Shown here: one piece after another, positions 45,012 to 53,922 of the stretch | How the letters are laid out: each line of letters begins with the position of its first letter | How positions within the stretch are numbered: the stretch's first letter is position 1 | From: Gloeomargaritales cyanobacterium VI4D9 | GTDB lineage: Bacteria > Cyanobacteriota > Cyanobacteriia > Gloeomargaritales > Gloeomargaritaceae | Assembly: GCA_927797885.1 (NCBI GenBank) | Contig: OV696605.1 | Span: 372,001-436,000 of the forward strand | Length of the DNA: 64,000 nt | Reading direction: 5' to 3' | The notes under the pieces: generated by a model | What the model was told of the DNA's origin: nothing | Seen by the model: only the letters and a program-made list of their open reading frames with translations | Database searches by the model: none | Translations under genes and position numbers: made by a program

Positions 45012-48000
45012 TTATTCAATATTACAACGTGGATATTCACCCATTTGCCATTGAATATCTACAATAGGAACATTCGCAGTTTTCAAAACCAAGGGTTGGG
45101 TCAATCGAGTTGATTCTGAAGTTTGATTCACCGGCACATTCGCGCACAATAGGTCTTCGGGGAACAAGACTGCCTCTCCTAAATCTGATAAATCCCGCCA
45201 TTCTTGCTCATTGAAATTCAAGTTAATAAAACTGAATGTTACCGGTTCTGTCTTAAATAAATTTCCATTCACTGGGGATAGTAGTCCGACTTTGTAAAGA
45301 AAGCCATTTCCCGTGAAGAGAGCGGGTTGAGGATAGGTTGTGCCGAATTGTTGAGAACCTCCGAGAATCGGCCAGCCATTCACATTTCCCGTTGGACTTG
45401 TTGCATAGACCAGCCACTTGCCATTTGGTGCAGACAATGCGCCCGCTCCCACATTATTAATGAAATTATCTTCTGCTACCAAGGTAATGTTTCCTGAGCC
45501 AGATGAAACGCTCTTGTTCAGAACAACATTACCGGTTTTTGTCTGGATAAATACCGTTCCCGTAGCTGTAACCGCAGTAGTGGTTAACGTATCTAATGTA
45601 ATCGTGCTGGTTACCGTATCCACCGTCACCGTATCGCTATTTACCAAGCTCACATCACCCGTCACCTGAGCGGCAAAAATGTCAATATTATTATTACTGT
45701 TATTCAAAATAAAGTTATTGCTACCCTGTAATCCTAACCCCTTAGCAATAATTTGCCCATTGGCATTTTGCGTTACGCCGCCACCAGATTTTAATGTCAG
45801 GTTGCCCGTGCCCAAATTAGTTACCTTATTTAGAGTTAAGGTATTCCCTGTACGAATAATTCCATCACCGTTGCCAGTCGTAAAGCCCGTAACCGTCAGA
45901 GCAAGAGCCGTACTCGTAACCGTATCAAGTGTGAGGGCATTGACATCCTGATAGGTGACACCACCAATCACATTGGCGGCAAAGAAATTAACATCGTTAT
46001 TGGGGGCATTGAGAATGTAATTTGCACCAATACCACTCCCTTTAAGAGCTAAGCCATCAGCTAATATCTTACTCACACTATTTTGGCGAACAGTATCGTT
46101 AGAAACAATGATCACATCTTCGCCATTACTTTGAATAATTACATCATTGAGAGTAACATTTCCCCCCTGGGAAATCAGTCTAATTTCTCCAGTGGTACCA
46201 TTACCGATTAAGTTTGTACCCATTTCTGTCCGAATGGCATCGGCATTAGCACCTTTACCCATATAGATAATGTCACTTGATACACTACTTACTTCTGCAC
46301 TATCCCGTTGCCAAATACCGTAATTATCTACTCCAGTACCTTGTCCTTTACCAGTGATAGTAATCGTCCCACTATTGGTAATAATTTTTGTATTTGTATT
46401 TTCTATCTTTATACCCACATTATTATCGGTTCCATTACCCCCTATTCCCTGGTAAGTGATGCTACTCGAAGTTGTCGTTACTTGAGCTTGATTTTTTTGA
46501 AAAATTCCGTAATTTTTGAAACCTGAACCGTTGCCTTGACCAGCGATACTGATTGCCCCGGTATCACTTTTGGTTTGAGTATCTGTGCCTGTGAAATAAA
46601 CTCCGTAATTGTAATTTGTCCCATTACCGCCAGTACCTGTATAAGTGATAGTTCCGCTGGTACTAATCACTTTAGCACCCTGTTGCTGAGCGATGCCGTA
46701 ATTAAATTCAGTGCTACCCTGGCCTATCCCAGTAATCTTAATTGCCCCTGCATCGGTGCTAATTTTGGTATCCACGCCAAAGAGAAATACACCTAAATTG
46801 GTATCTGTGCCATTGCCACCGGTGCCTGTATAGGTAATATCCCCCTTGCCAGAAACGTTAGTAGTGGTAAGCACCTGAGCCTTGTTTTGTTGTAAAATTC
46901 CGTAGTTAAAATTACCACTGCCTTGACCGATACCAGTAATTTTAATTTCGCCTGTATCACTGCTAATTTTAGTGTCTTGACTTGATAAAAATACACCAAT
47001 GTTGGTACTTCCCCCATTAGCACCTGTACCCATATAAGTAATTTTGCCGCTGGTCGTTTGGACTTGGGCGGACTGAAACTGAAAAATGCCGTAATTACCA
47101 TTACCTGAACCGTTGCCAGTTCCTGTAATTGTGATTGTTCCTGTGTCACTAGTGACTTTGGTATCCGTACCTTGCAACCTTACACCATGATTACTATTGA
47201 CACCATTTCCACCCTTACCTTCATAGGTGATATTACCACTGATAGTTTTGACTTGAGCACCATTTTGTTGCCAAATTCCGTGGTTTTGAATGCTTGAGCC
47301 ATTCCCTGTACCTTTGATGCTAATTGACCCGTTGTCACTTGTAATTTTAGTGTTTACACCTTGTAATAAAATGCCATAATTATCAAGTGTCCCATTCCCC
47401 CCTGTACCTTCGTAAATAATATCGCCGCTAGTCGTTGCTACTTGAGCAGAGTTTTCTTGTAAAATTCCAAAGTTAGAATTTCCTGTACCGTTGCCAATCC
47501 CCGTGATGCTAATCGTTCCACTATCACTTTTAACCTGAGTACCTGACTTATTTAAAAATACACCAAAATTGGCATCCGTTCCCTTTCCCCCTGTGCCTTC
47601 GTAAGTAATATTGCCAGTAGTTGTTTCCACTTGAGCAGTATTGGTTTGAAAAATGCCAAAGTTGGCACTCCCCGTACCGTTGCCAATTCCTTTAATACTA
47701 ATGGCTCCACTATCACTTTTAATCTTGGTGCCCGTTTGATCCAGAAATACACCAAAGTTACTATTTGTTCCATTCCCCCCCGTGCCATCGTAAGTAATAT
47801 TGCCAGTGGTTGTTTGCACTTGAGCGGCATCATTTTGAAAAATTCCAAAGTTTGCAGTCCCTGAACCGTTGCCAATTCCTTTAATACTAATGGCTCCTGT
47901 ATTACTGATAATCTTAGTATCTGTATTTTGCAATAGTACACCATTATTATCATTGGTACCATTACCAGCTGTACCTGTGTAGGTAATATCACCACTATCA

Positions 48001-50153
48001 GTACTCACTTGAGTACCACTAAATTGGGCAATCCCATGATTAAAAGAGCCTGTGCCATTACCCGTACCTGTGAGACTAATTGCTCCCGTATTACTGGTGA
48101 TCACAGTGCCTGTATCCATCAGCAATACTCCATTGTTAAAATTGATGCCATTTCCGGCTGTGCCTTGATAGGTGATTTTGCCAGTGGTGGTACTCACTTC
48201 GGCACCTTGAAGTTGGGCAATTCCATGATTGAATGAGCCTGTACCTTGGCTCATGCCTGTGATGGAAATTTCTCCACTTTGAGTCGCTATTTTGGTATTG
48301 CTATGTTCCAATAACACACCATAATTAAAATCTTTTCCATTTCCTGATGTGCCTTGGTATGTAATTTTGCCAGTAGTAGTCGTTACCTGGGCACCACTAA
48401 GTTGATGAATGCCATAATTATTATCGTTTACACTGCCTCCTTTGCCAATAAGTTGGATATTTCCACCTTGGGTAGAAATCGTAGAATTATTAAGTTCAAT
48501 TCCTGAAAAATTACCAGCAATGTTATCAAGATTGGATTGAAAAATAACCGCATCAAAACTCCCTGAGTTCGTGCTGGTTATTTTACTCCCAGGTTGCATT
48601 ACAATTCGTCTGGCGGCTTGCACTGTAAATGTATTCGCTGTTGACCAATTCACATGGGCATCATTAGCAAAAATAATGTCACCATTCTCCAGCCCTACTG
48701 TGCCTGATGTTGTTACGGTCACATTAGTTGTACTTAAAGCTGTGTTCAGGGTAGCATTGCTTAAATTTGACCCGGTGCCAGTCGGTACAAAAGGAGTAGT
48801 TGGTGAAACATTATTATCTGCCAGGGCACTAATGGTTAAATTCAATGGGTCAAGTAACCAAGTGCCCGTTTCGCCAACTCGTCCGGTTGTATCTACTCTG
48901 GCATTATCACCAATTTCTAATATGTTTTTACCGGAGGTTTCCACAAAACCACCATTGTCTCCCCTTGCCGTAATCGTACCATCAAAACGGGTGAAATTAT
49001 CCGCCCAAACAATCACTTCCCCACCATTACCTGTGACCTTGGCATCGGCATTAATCACACTGCCGCTACTCAGAAATGTATTTTGGGCATTCAAACTAGA
49101 ATCAATTCTCTGCTTGTCCGCTCGCCCGCCTAAATAATCCCCACCTACAAAAACCAACCCGCCCGCTTTATCCCCAGAAGCATCTACTTTTGCTGACCCA
49201 AATAACCCCACATTCTCCCCGGTAATTTGAACCTTACCCCCCTTTTCACCGGATACATCCAATACACCCCGAACGGCAACCGTACCCTTGGTACCCCCCG
49301 CTAAAATGATTTCCCCATTCCGATTTTCCGCATACTTTGCTTCAATAATTCCCCCGGTGTTAATCACCTGTTCTATAATTTGTCCCGCCGCTTGAGCAGT
49401 TAAGGTAACAATCCCGCCCGGCGCAGTGATGGTGCCCTGGTTATCAATTAAAGAACTCAATTTATTGCCATAAATATCCGTAATTTGCCCTGCTAATTGG
49501 GGATCAACCGTTACACTTAATAACCCATCTCCATAGAAATCCAAACTCACAGTGGTTCCCGAAGCCAAAACCACCTTACCCAACCGGGCGGAAATCACCC
49601 CGCTATTTTGCACTGCCGGAGCCACCAAAGCCGCAAAACCCGCTTCTTTGACGGTAATCAACCCTTCGTTAATGACACGAGCAGGCGGTTTCCCTGGCAT
49701 TTGTTCAAACCGCAGAATCCCCTGCATGAAATCACTATCTTTGATATTCAAGGTACTGGCGACCAGACCCGCCACATCCACTTGAGCAGTAGGCAAAAAG
49801 GCGATGCCATTTGGGTTAATCAAAAAGATTTGCCCATTGGCGGTGAGTTTCCCAGCGATGGAAGAAGGAGTATTGCCCGTGACCCGATTAAGTGTAGCGG
49901 AGGTACTGCTAGGCTGTTGGAAATTCACCCACTCCGGCGCACTGATACTAAAACTATTCCAGTTGATAATGGCTCGGTCGGAGGACTGGTGAATGTTGAG
50001 CTTAGTGGGACTTTCTTGCTGAATCGTTGCTACCCCCTGGGTAACCACACCGCCCTGGGGGAGAGCAAGAACTGAGGGCTGGTAGAGAACCACCGCCAGC
50101 AGTAATTTGAAGGGCAAAACCAGGATGCGCCAAACACAAGGAATGAGGTACAT
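45012..50153 (-). CDS. secreted filamentous-haemagglutinin-type repeat protein (TPS-A)
   Basis: 1713 residues. A signal peptide (ILVLPFKLLLAVVLYQPSVL, cleavage after ...LA) is followed by a haemagglutinin-activity/TPS domain of ~300 residues: LPQGGVVTQGVATIQQES, SSIAGKLTANGQIFLINPNG, FLPTAQVDVAGLVAST. This domain directs two-partner secretion by an outer-membrane TpsB, not found in the window. Residues ~581-1278 are eleven tandem 63-residue repeats plus a degenerate twelfth, each itself a doublet of 31-32 residues, predicted to form a right-handed beta-helix. A second region with further TPS-like repeats and a poorly conserved C-terminus follows. A role in adhesion, aggregation or contact is an inference. 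Confidence 0.9.
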   Translation of the reverse strand: MYLIPCVWRILVLPFKLLLAVVLYQPSVLALPQGGVVTQGVATIQQESPTKLNIHQSSDRAIINWNSFSISAPEWVNFQQPSSTSATLNRVTGNTPSSIAGKLTANGQIFLINPNGIAFLPTAQVDVAGLVASTLNIKDSDFMQGILRFEQMPGKPPARVINEGLITVKEAGFAALVAPAVQNSGVISARLGKVVLASGTTVSLDFYGDGLLSVTVDPQLAGQITDIYGNKLSSLIDNQGTITAPGGIVTLTAQAAGQIIEQVINTGGIIEAKYAENRNGEIILAGGTKGTVAVRGVLDVSGEKGGKVQITGENVGLFGSAKVDASGDKAGGLVFVGGDYLGGRADKQRIDSSLNAQNTFLSSGSVINADAKVTGNGGEVIVWADNFTRFDGTITARGDNGGFVETSGKNILEIGDNARVDTTGRVGETGTWLLDPLNLTISALADNNVSPTTPFVPTGTGSNLSNATLNTALSTTNVTVTTSGTVGLENGDIIFANDAHVNWSTANTFTVQAARRIVMQPGSKITSTNSGSFDAVIFQSNLDNIAGNFSGIELNNSTISTQGGNIQLIGKGGSVNDNNYGIHQLSGAQVTTTTGKITYQGTSGNGKDFNYGVLLEHSNTKIATQSGEISITGMSQGTGSFNHGIAQLQGAEVSTTTGKITYQGTAGNGINFNNGVLLMDTGTVITSNTGAISLTGTGNGTGSFNHGIAQFSGTQVSTDSGDITYTGTAGNGTNDNNGVLLQNTDTKIISNTGAISIKGIGNGSGTANFGIFQNDAAQVQTTTGNITYDGTGGNGTNSNFGVFLDQTGTKIKSDSGAISIKGIGNGTGSANFGIFQTNTAQVETTTGNITYEGTGGKGTDANFGVFLNKSGTQVKSDSGTISITGIGNGTGNSNFGILQENSAQVATTSGDIIYEGTGGNGTLDNYGILLQGVNTKITSDNGSISIKGTGNGSSIQNHGIWQQNGAQVKTISGNITYEGKGGNGVNSNHGVRLQGTDTKVTSDTGTITITGTGNGSGNGNYGIFQFQSAQVQTTSGKITYMGTGANGGSTNIGVFLSSQDTKISSDTGEIKITGIGQGSGNFNYGILQQNKAQVLTTTNVSGKGDITYTGTGGNGTDTNLGVFLFGVDTKISTDAGAIKITGIGQGSTEFNYGIAQQQGAKVISTSGTITYTGTGGNGTNYNYGVYFTGTDTQTKSDTGAISIAGQGNGSGFKNYGIFQKNQAQVTTTSSSITYQGIGGNGTDNNVGIKIENTNTKIITNSGTITITGKGQGTGVDNYGIWQRDSAEVSSVSSDIIYMGKGANADAIRTEMGTNLIGNGTTGEIRLISQGGNVTLNDVIIQSNGEDVIIVSNDTVRQNSVSKILADGLALKGSGIGANYILNAPNNDVNFFAANVIGGVTYQDVNALTLDTVTSTALALTVTGFTTGNGDGIIRTGNTLTLNKVTNLGTGNLTLKSGGGVTQNANGQIIAKGLGLQGSNNFILNNSNNNIDIFAAQVTGDVSLVNSDTVTVDTVTSTITLDTLTTTAVTATGTVFIQTKTGNVVLNKSVSSGSGNITLVAEDNFINNVGAGALSAPNGKWLVYATSPTGNVNGWPILGGSQQFGTTYPQPALFTGNGFLYKVGLLSPVNGNLFKTEPVTFSFINLNFNEQEWRDLSDLGEAVLFPEDLLCANVPVNQTSESTRLTQPLVLKTANVPIVDIQWQMGEYPRCNIE
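46319..48413 (-). repeat. eleven 63-residue coding repeats in the haemagglutinin-like gene
   Basis: Unit boundaries fall at GIHQLSG (48413) through GIWQRDS (46319): 11 units spanning 698 codons, i.e. eleven of 63 residues, one (unit 9) with 5 extra residues (NVSGK region). Consensus half-repeats are GI-x-Q-x3-AQV-x-TT-x-G-x-ITY-x-GTGGNGT and GV-x-L-x3-TKI-x-SDTGAI-x-ITGIGNGSG. A twelfth, decayed unit follows to ~46190. Confidence 0.92.
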
Positions 50154-50247
50154 ACGAACCGATGAACTCTTGAACTTGTAATGAATCTCTGTAGATAATT
50201 TTTTAGCATAAAACCTTGTAGTAAGCTATAGGGCAACTAAATAATTA

Positions 50248-50370
50248 CAGCAATCCTACTTGCATTTGCGAACCAAACTTCCCTAGAACCAGGGACGGGA
50301 GCCGGTGCCCCTGCGACCGCTGTTCTCATAGGGATAGTGTGGCGTAGCCATACTCAATTAGGGTTGCTAC
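50248..50370 (+). repeat. MITE-like dispersed repeat, AGCAATCC type (with insertion)
   Basis: Starts ACAGCAATCCTACTTGCATT and ends CAATTAGGGTTGCTAC, with the core CCCTAGAACCAGGGACGGGA and CCGGTGCCCCTGCGACCGCT. About 25 extra bases lie before the right terminus. It is downstream of the truncated Uma2 copy and upstream of the haemagglutinin-like gene. Confidence 0.85.
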
Positions 50371-50658
50371 GGCAATCCTATCGGAGATTGAAACAGCAAT
50401 CACAAGCCCGCTGGAAACTGATTTCTGTGAGTACCTGTTGCGGGTAATGCTCTCTTTATAATGCTCAAGAAATGATAAAAGCAGTGCATGGTCATTGGCA
50501 TGGTCGGAGCCGGTGGACATGGGTTCAAAACGGCAGTGTCCCTGGTAATAATACCCCTTGAGTTTGCTATTTTTGGGGTCATCGGCAATTTGCACAAATT
50601 CATCCCAATTGGCTTTTTGCCAGGTATTTAAGGGGGTTTGGGTCAAGCTCAAAGTCAT
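50326..50658 (-). pseudogene. truncated duplicate of the Uma2-family gene
   Basis: 110-codon frame whose first ~61 residues (MTLSLTQTPLNTWQKANWDE, then KGYYYQGHCRFEPMSTGSD) equal the start of the neighbouring 219-residue Uma2-type protein with one change at residue 8. It then departs into an unrelated tail (FLEHYKESITRNRYSQKSVS) and ends inside the dispersed repeat at 50248-50370. It lacks the nuclease motif. The DNA of 50488-50658 is almost the same as 51150-51323. Confidence 0.8.
50488..50658 (-). repeat. direct repeat A (5' end of Uma2 gene, second copy)
   Basis: About 171 bp nearly identical to 51150-51323, both on the minus strand. Together they bracket the Uma2 body as a direct repeat with a ~663-bp period, so recombination between them would delete or amplify the gene. 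Confidence 0.85.
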
Positions 50659-50663
50659 GGGTT

Positions 50664-51323
50664 TTAGGGGTGATTAAATTGATGTTTTACCTGTTCCATA
50701 AACCAAGCGGTGACGGCGGCTTGATGTTCCGTGCGACTGCGTTGTAAGGCTTGTTCCAGTAAATTTAACCCTAATCCGGGCAATACTTGGGAGGTACGAA
50801 TACGGCGACTACTGCCATCCGGGCTAATGGCAAAACCAAAAATTTGCTGAATTTCCACCGCCACAATCCAATACTCGGGAATCCCCAAATCCTCATACTG
50901 CAAGCGTTTGGCACCCAGGTCATCCGCCAGGGACGTATCGCTAATTTCAATCACTAAATCGGGCAGGGGATAAGTATCTAAATCCACCACCCGTGTTCCC
51001 CAGGGAATCCGATTGGCCTTTTCCCCCACATAAACGGAAATATCCGGTTGGAATTCATGGCGCCCCGACTGCCGATAGGAACAGGCATCCTTGACCGTGG
51101 CGAATAGGTGCCTTTGCCCGACCCAAAACGTGAGCATAAATAAAAGCAGTGCATGGTCATTGGCATGGTCGGAGCCGGTGGACATGGGTTCAAAACGGCA
51201 GTGTCCCTGGTAATAATACCCCTTGAGTTTGCTATTTTTGGGGTCATCGGCAATTTGCACAAATTCATCCCAATTGGCTTTTTGCCAGGTATTTAAGGGG
51301 AATTGGGTCAAACTCAAGGTCAT
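50664..51323 (-). CDS. Uma2-family putative restriction-like endonuclease (DUF820)
   Basis: 219 residues with the Uma2/PD-(D/E)xK-like core: QPDISVYVGEKANRIPWG, then DLVIEISDTSLADDLGAKRL and QYEDLGIPEYWIVAVEIQ. These proteins are greatly expanded in cyanobacteria, commonly in repeat-rich regions; the biochemical function of most is unknown. The catalytic-type residues (Asp, Glu in VIEIS, Lys in GAKRLQYEDLG) are present. A partial duplicate of its 5' end lies immediately downstream. Start ATG 51323. Confidence 0.82.
   Translation of the reverse strand: MTLSLTQFPLNTWQKANWDEFVQIADDPKNSKLKGYYYQGHCRFEPMSTGSDHANDHALLLFMLTFWVGQRHLFATVKDACSYRQSGRHEFQPDISVYVGEKANRIPWGTRVVDLDTYPLPDLVIEISDTSLADDLGAKRLQYEDLGIPEYWIVAVEIQQIFGFAISPDGSSRRIRTSQVLPGLGLNLLEQALQRSRTEHQAAVTAWFMEQVKHQFNHP
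51150..51323 (-). repeat. direct repeat B (5' end of Uma2 gene, first copy)
   Basis: Partner of 50488-50658. The match covers the first ~61 codons of the Uma2 gene, differing at codon 8 and a few silent positions. Confidence 0.85.
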
Positions 51324-51444
51324 GGGAATTATGCGAATCGCTATAACAATCTTAACCGATGAATGAACAGATATTCAAAACAATTAGGGATGGGAACCAT
51401 GCCTTTATTATCATATATAAATACAGCAACTGTCATCAAATTGT
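51324..51444. other. intergenic, nothing recognised
   Basis: A/T-rich; upstream region of the Uma2 gene. Ends in TTGT, the left target-site duplicate of the next element. Confidence 0.4.
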
Positions 51445-51588
51445 GGGCACCTCTATAAATTCAAAGTTAGCAGTCGCAGGCGGCACCCCCTACCCTTAGT
51501 TCTGGGTAATATGACTATTTATTCCAAAGATGAGATTTATGGCTACGCCACGCAGGCTATGGACTGGCTCAAATAAATAGAGATGCCC
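51445..51588. mobile_element. 144-bp MITE-like element with IS5-type ends
   Basis: Termini GGGCACCTCTATAAATT (51445) and AAATAAATAGAGATGCCC (51588) match the IS5-family element beside it (GGGCACCTCTATTTATT...AATAGAGGTGCCC). It is flanked by TTGT on both sides (51441-51444 and 51589-51592), a 4-bp target-site duplication. The interior holds a version of the hairpin core (AGTCGCAGGCGGCACCCCCT, then TTAGTTCTGGG) and no gene. It looks like a non-autonomous relative that could be moved by the IS5 transposase. Confidence 0.82.
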
Positions 51589-51779
51589 TTGTGAGTAAAA
51601 AATTTATACTTAAAAAATCAAGGGTCGCAGGGCACCGCCCCGTTCTTGGTTCTCAAGTAACCTCATGATGTCCAGAAATAGCATTACCGTATAACAGCAG
51701 TTTGTAATTGTTCAGAAATTGCCCGTAGGTTTTGCCCAAACTTTGGCAATCGAATTGTGAGTAAAAAATTTATACTTAA

Positions 51780-53022
51780 GGGCACCTCTATTTATTCAAA
51801 ATATGAGAACGAAACACAAAAACAGCATAGCATTGCTCAGTACTTTTTTGTACTAAGATGACTGGGTTTTATAGATTGCTGTAGATATGATTGAAAAGAG
51901 ACTTAGTAGGGGGTCAAAACTCACAGATTATCGGCCAGGGACTGCCGCTCCCAAAACGCATAACGGCGGAAATTATAAGCCAGATTTTTCAACCCAATTG
52001 CCGCTTCTACTCTGGTTTTACCAATCAGACGCATGAACTTACCCCCAAGACACATCACCCACTGACCAAATACGTGTTCCACCTTGGCTCTCACTTTAGA
52101 TTTGATGCGATTCTTTTCATTTTGCTCTGCGGTTAGGGGCTGATTTCGGTAGCCTTTTTCATGGATGTGACTGGTAAATCCAATCCTGGCTAACGTCCAT
52201 TCTAAATCCGTGCTGTGATAGGCACTATCTCCCCAGATTTCCGACCCATCAATATCCACCAGTTGACTGAATACTTGTGAGTCATGCACGGAGGCATCCG
52301 TGACCACATAATGACGCACAAAACCATATTTTACATCCACACTGATATGATTTTTATAGCCAAAATAGCTGACACCATTTTTCTTTACCCAACGGGCATC
52401 TCTATCCTTTTGCCGTAAAACCTGGAGTTTTTCCTCCCATTGCTTAGGAATTTTCCCTTCCTTTACTTCTTGATTTTCTTGCCGAGTATTTCGTTGGACT
52501 GGCACGGGAATGAGAGTGGCATCCACAATCTGACCAACTTCGACAATATATCCTTTTTCTCTCAGGTAATTATCAAAGTGAGCAAATACTTCTTTGACTA
52601 GATCGTGCTTGGCGAGATTATCCCGAAATAGCCAGACCGTTTTGGCATCAGGGATAGCGTCTTCGATACCCAATCCTAGGAATTCCATGAACGAGATACG
52701 GTCATTCACTTGAAACTCGAGTTCATCGTCACTAAGGGCATACATTTGTTGGAGAATCAACAATTTAAACATCACAATGACGTCGGTGGGTTTTCGACCC
52801 GCATTACTCTTTCTTTCCTTGTCATATATGGTTTCTAATATGGGTCGGAAATCTTCCCAGTTAATATTTTCATTGAGCCACTTCAGCATGGGCTTTTTCT
52901 GATTGAGTTTTTCCCGCCGCTCTTGCTCATCCCAAAATCCTTTTTGACCCATTTTCCCTCTCCACGTCGTTAATACTAATTATCTCACAAATCCCTCCCA
53001 AAATCAATTAATAGAGGTGCCC
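51780..53022 (-). mobile_element. IS5-family insertion sequence, complete (1243 bp)
   Basis: Bounded by terminal inverted repeats GGGCACCTCTATT...AATAGAGGTGCCC and flanked by the 4-bp direct repeat TTAA (51776-51779 and 53023-53026). This fits the YTAR target of the IS5 subgroup. It carries one transposase gene and sits inside the second unit of a 166-bp tandem repeat, so it arrived after the repeat was duplicated. Confidence 0.93.
51921..52952 (-). CDS. IS5-family DDE transposase
   Basis: 343 residues, apparently intact. The N-terminal part has the family segments for target recognition (NAGRKPTDVIVMFKLLILQQ, then DRISFMEFLGLGIEDAIPDA). Catalytic acids are in GQIVDATLIPVPVQR, IWGDSAYHSTDLEW and RAKVEHVFGQWVM, and ISVDVKYGFVRHYVVTDASV lies between the first two. 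It would also be the candidate transposase for the 144-bp element at 51445. Confidence 0.93.
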   Translation of the reverse strand: MGQKGFWDEQERREKLNQKKPMLKWLNENINWEDFRPILETIYDKERKSNAGRKPTDVIVMFKLLILQQMYALSDDELEFQVNDRISFMEFLGLGIEDAIPDAKTVWLFRDNLAKHDLVKEVFAHFDNYLREKGYIVEVGQIVDATLIPVPVQRNTRQENQEVKEGKIPKQWEEKLQVLRQKDRDARWVKKNGVSYFGYKNHISVDVKYGFVRHYVVTDASVHDSQVFSQLVDIDGSEIWGDSAYHSTDLEWTLARIGFTSHIHEKGYRNQPLTAEQNEKNRIKSKVRAKVEHVFGQWVMCLGGKFMRLIGKTRVEAAIGLKNLAYNFRRYAFWERQSLADNL

Positions 53023-53168
53023 TTAAAAAATCAAGGGTCGCAGGGCACCGCCCCGTCCTTGGTTCTCAGTAACCCTATGATGCCCAGAAATAGCATTACC
53101 GTATAACAGCAGTTTGTAATTGTTCAGAAATTGCCCGTAGGTTTTGCCCAAACTTTGGCACAAAAAAT

Positions 53169-53867
53169 TTAGAAAAAGAGATGACTTTCCGGTTGGATAT
53201 TGATTTCCATTGGCACGGCGGCAGGTTCACTTTGCAGGGCGTAAAGAATCGCTTGGGCGGCAGTTTCCGGGCGTAACATTTTCGTGCGATCCACCTTCAG
53301 GGGAATCTCATCCCAAAAAGGCGTATCCACCCCACCGAAATAAAACAAAGTGACTTTGATACTGTAGCGGCGCAATTCATCAGCCAAGACTTTGCTCAAC
53401 CCCACCGCCCCAAATTTGGACGCACAGTACGCCGCCGCCATCGGCATGGTATGTTTGCCCAAAATGCCAATCACATTGCAAATATGACCAGCCCGCTGGG
53501 TTTTCATCACCTGCGCCGCCGCCTGCAAGGTGTAAAAATTCCCCTGGAGATTCACCGCCAATTGGGTCGCCAAATCCGCCGGTGTCAGCTTGTCCCAGGG
53601 TTTGAGAATCCCTACCCCAGCGGCATTCACCAGTACGTCAATCCGGCCAAAGGCAGACACCGCCTCATTCATCAGATGGTGCACCTGCGCTGGGTCGGTA
53701 ATATCGGTAGGAATCGCCAAATCCCCGATGCCAGCCAACGCCTGTAATGGCTCCGGTCGCCGGGCGGCCAAAACTAATTTCGCCCCCAAGGGATGCAACC
53801 GCTCGACCACAGCGCGCCCAATTCCCCCGGTAGCACCCACCACGACAATAACTTTATCCTGGAGCAT
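53169..53867 (-). CDS. short-chain dehydrogenase/reductase
   Basis: 232 residues, NAD(P)-dependent oxidoreductase of the classical SDR type. TGxxxGxG equivalent GATGGIGRAV at the N-terminus, DVLVNAAGVG, and the catalytic YCASKFGAVGL are present. The serine position reads GHICNVIGI, i.e. the usual Ser appears to be absent or shifted, which may lower activity. Substrate unknown. The 3' end lies only 8 bp from the repeat tail. It is divergently arranged with the transporter gene at 53923. Confidence 0.85.
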   Translation of the reverse strand: MLQDKVIVVVGATGGIGRAVVERLHPLGAKLVLAARRPEPLQALAGIGDLAIPTDITDPAQVHHLMNEAVSAFGRIDVLVNAAGVGILKPWDKLTPADLATQLAVNLQGNFYTLQAAAQVMKTQRAGHICNVIGILGKHTMPMAAAYCASKFGAVGLSKVLADELRRYSIKVTLFYFGGVDTPFWDEIPLKVDRTKMLRPETAAQAILYALQSEPAAVPMEINIQPESHLFF

Positions 53868-53922
53868 CTGTTACATTTCTTAAAACTCTGTCCAATATAG
53901 CAAACCGGGTGAGCGTGTCACA

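Larger units (their letters stand above)
51591..53160. repeat. two tandem 166-bp repeats, second unit split by IS5
   Basis: Unit 1 is 51591-51756: GTGAGTAAAAAATTTATACT, then AAATCAAGGGTCGCAGGGCA, CCGCCCC, the GTTCTC arm and a long TTTGCCCAAACTTTGGCA tail. Unit 2 starts at 51757, is interrupted at TTAA by the IS5 element and resumes at 53027 to 53160. The core matches the repeats at 1991-2397. Confidence 0.9.
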
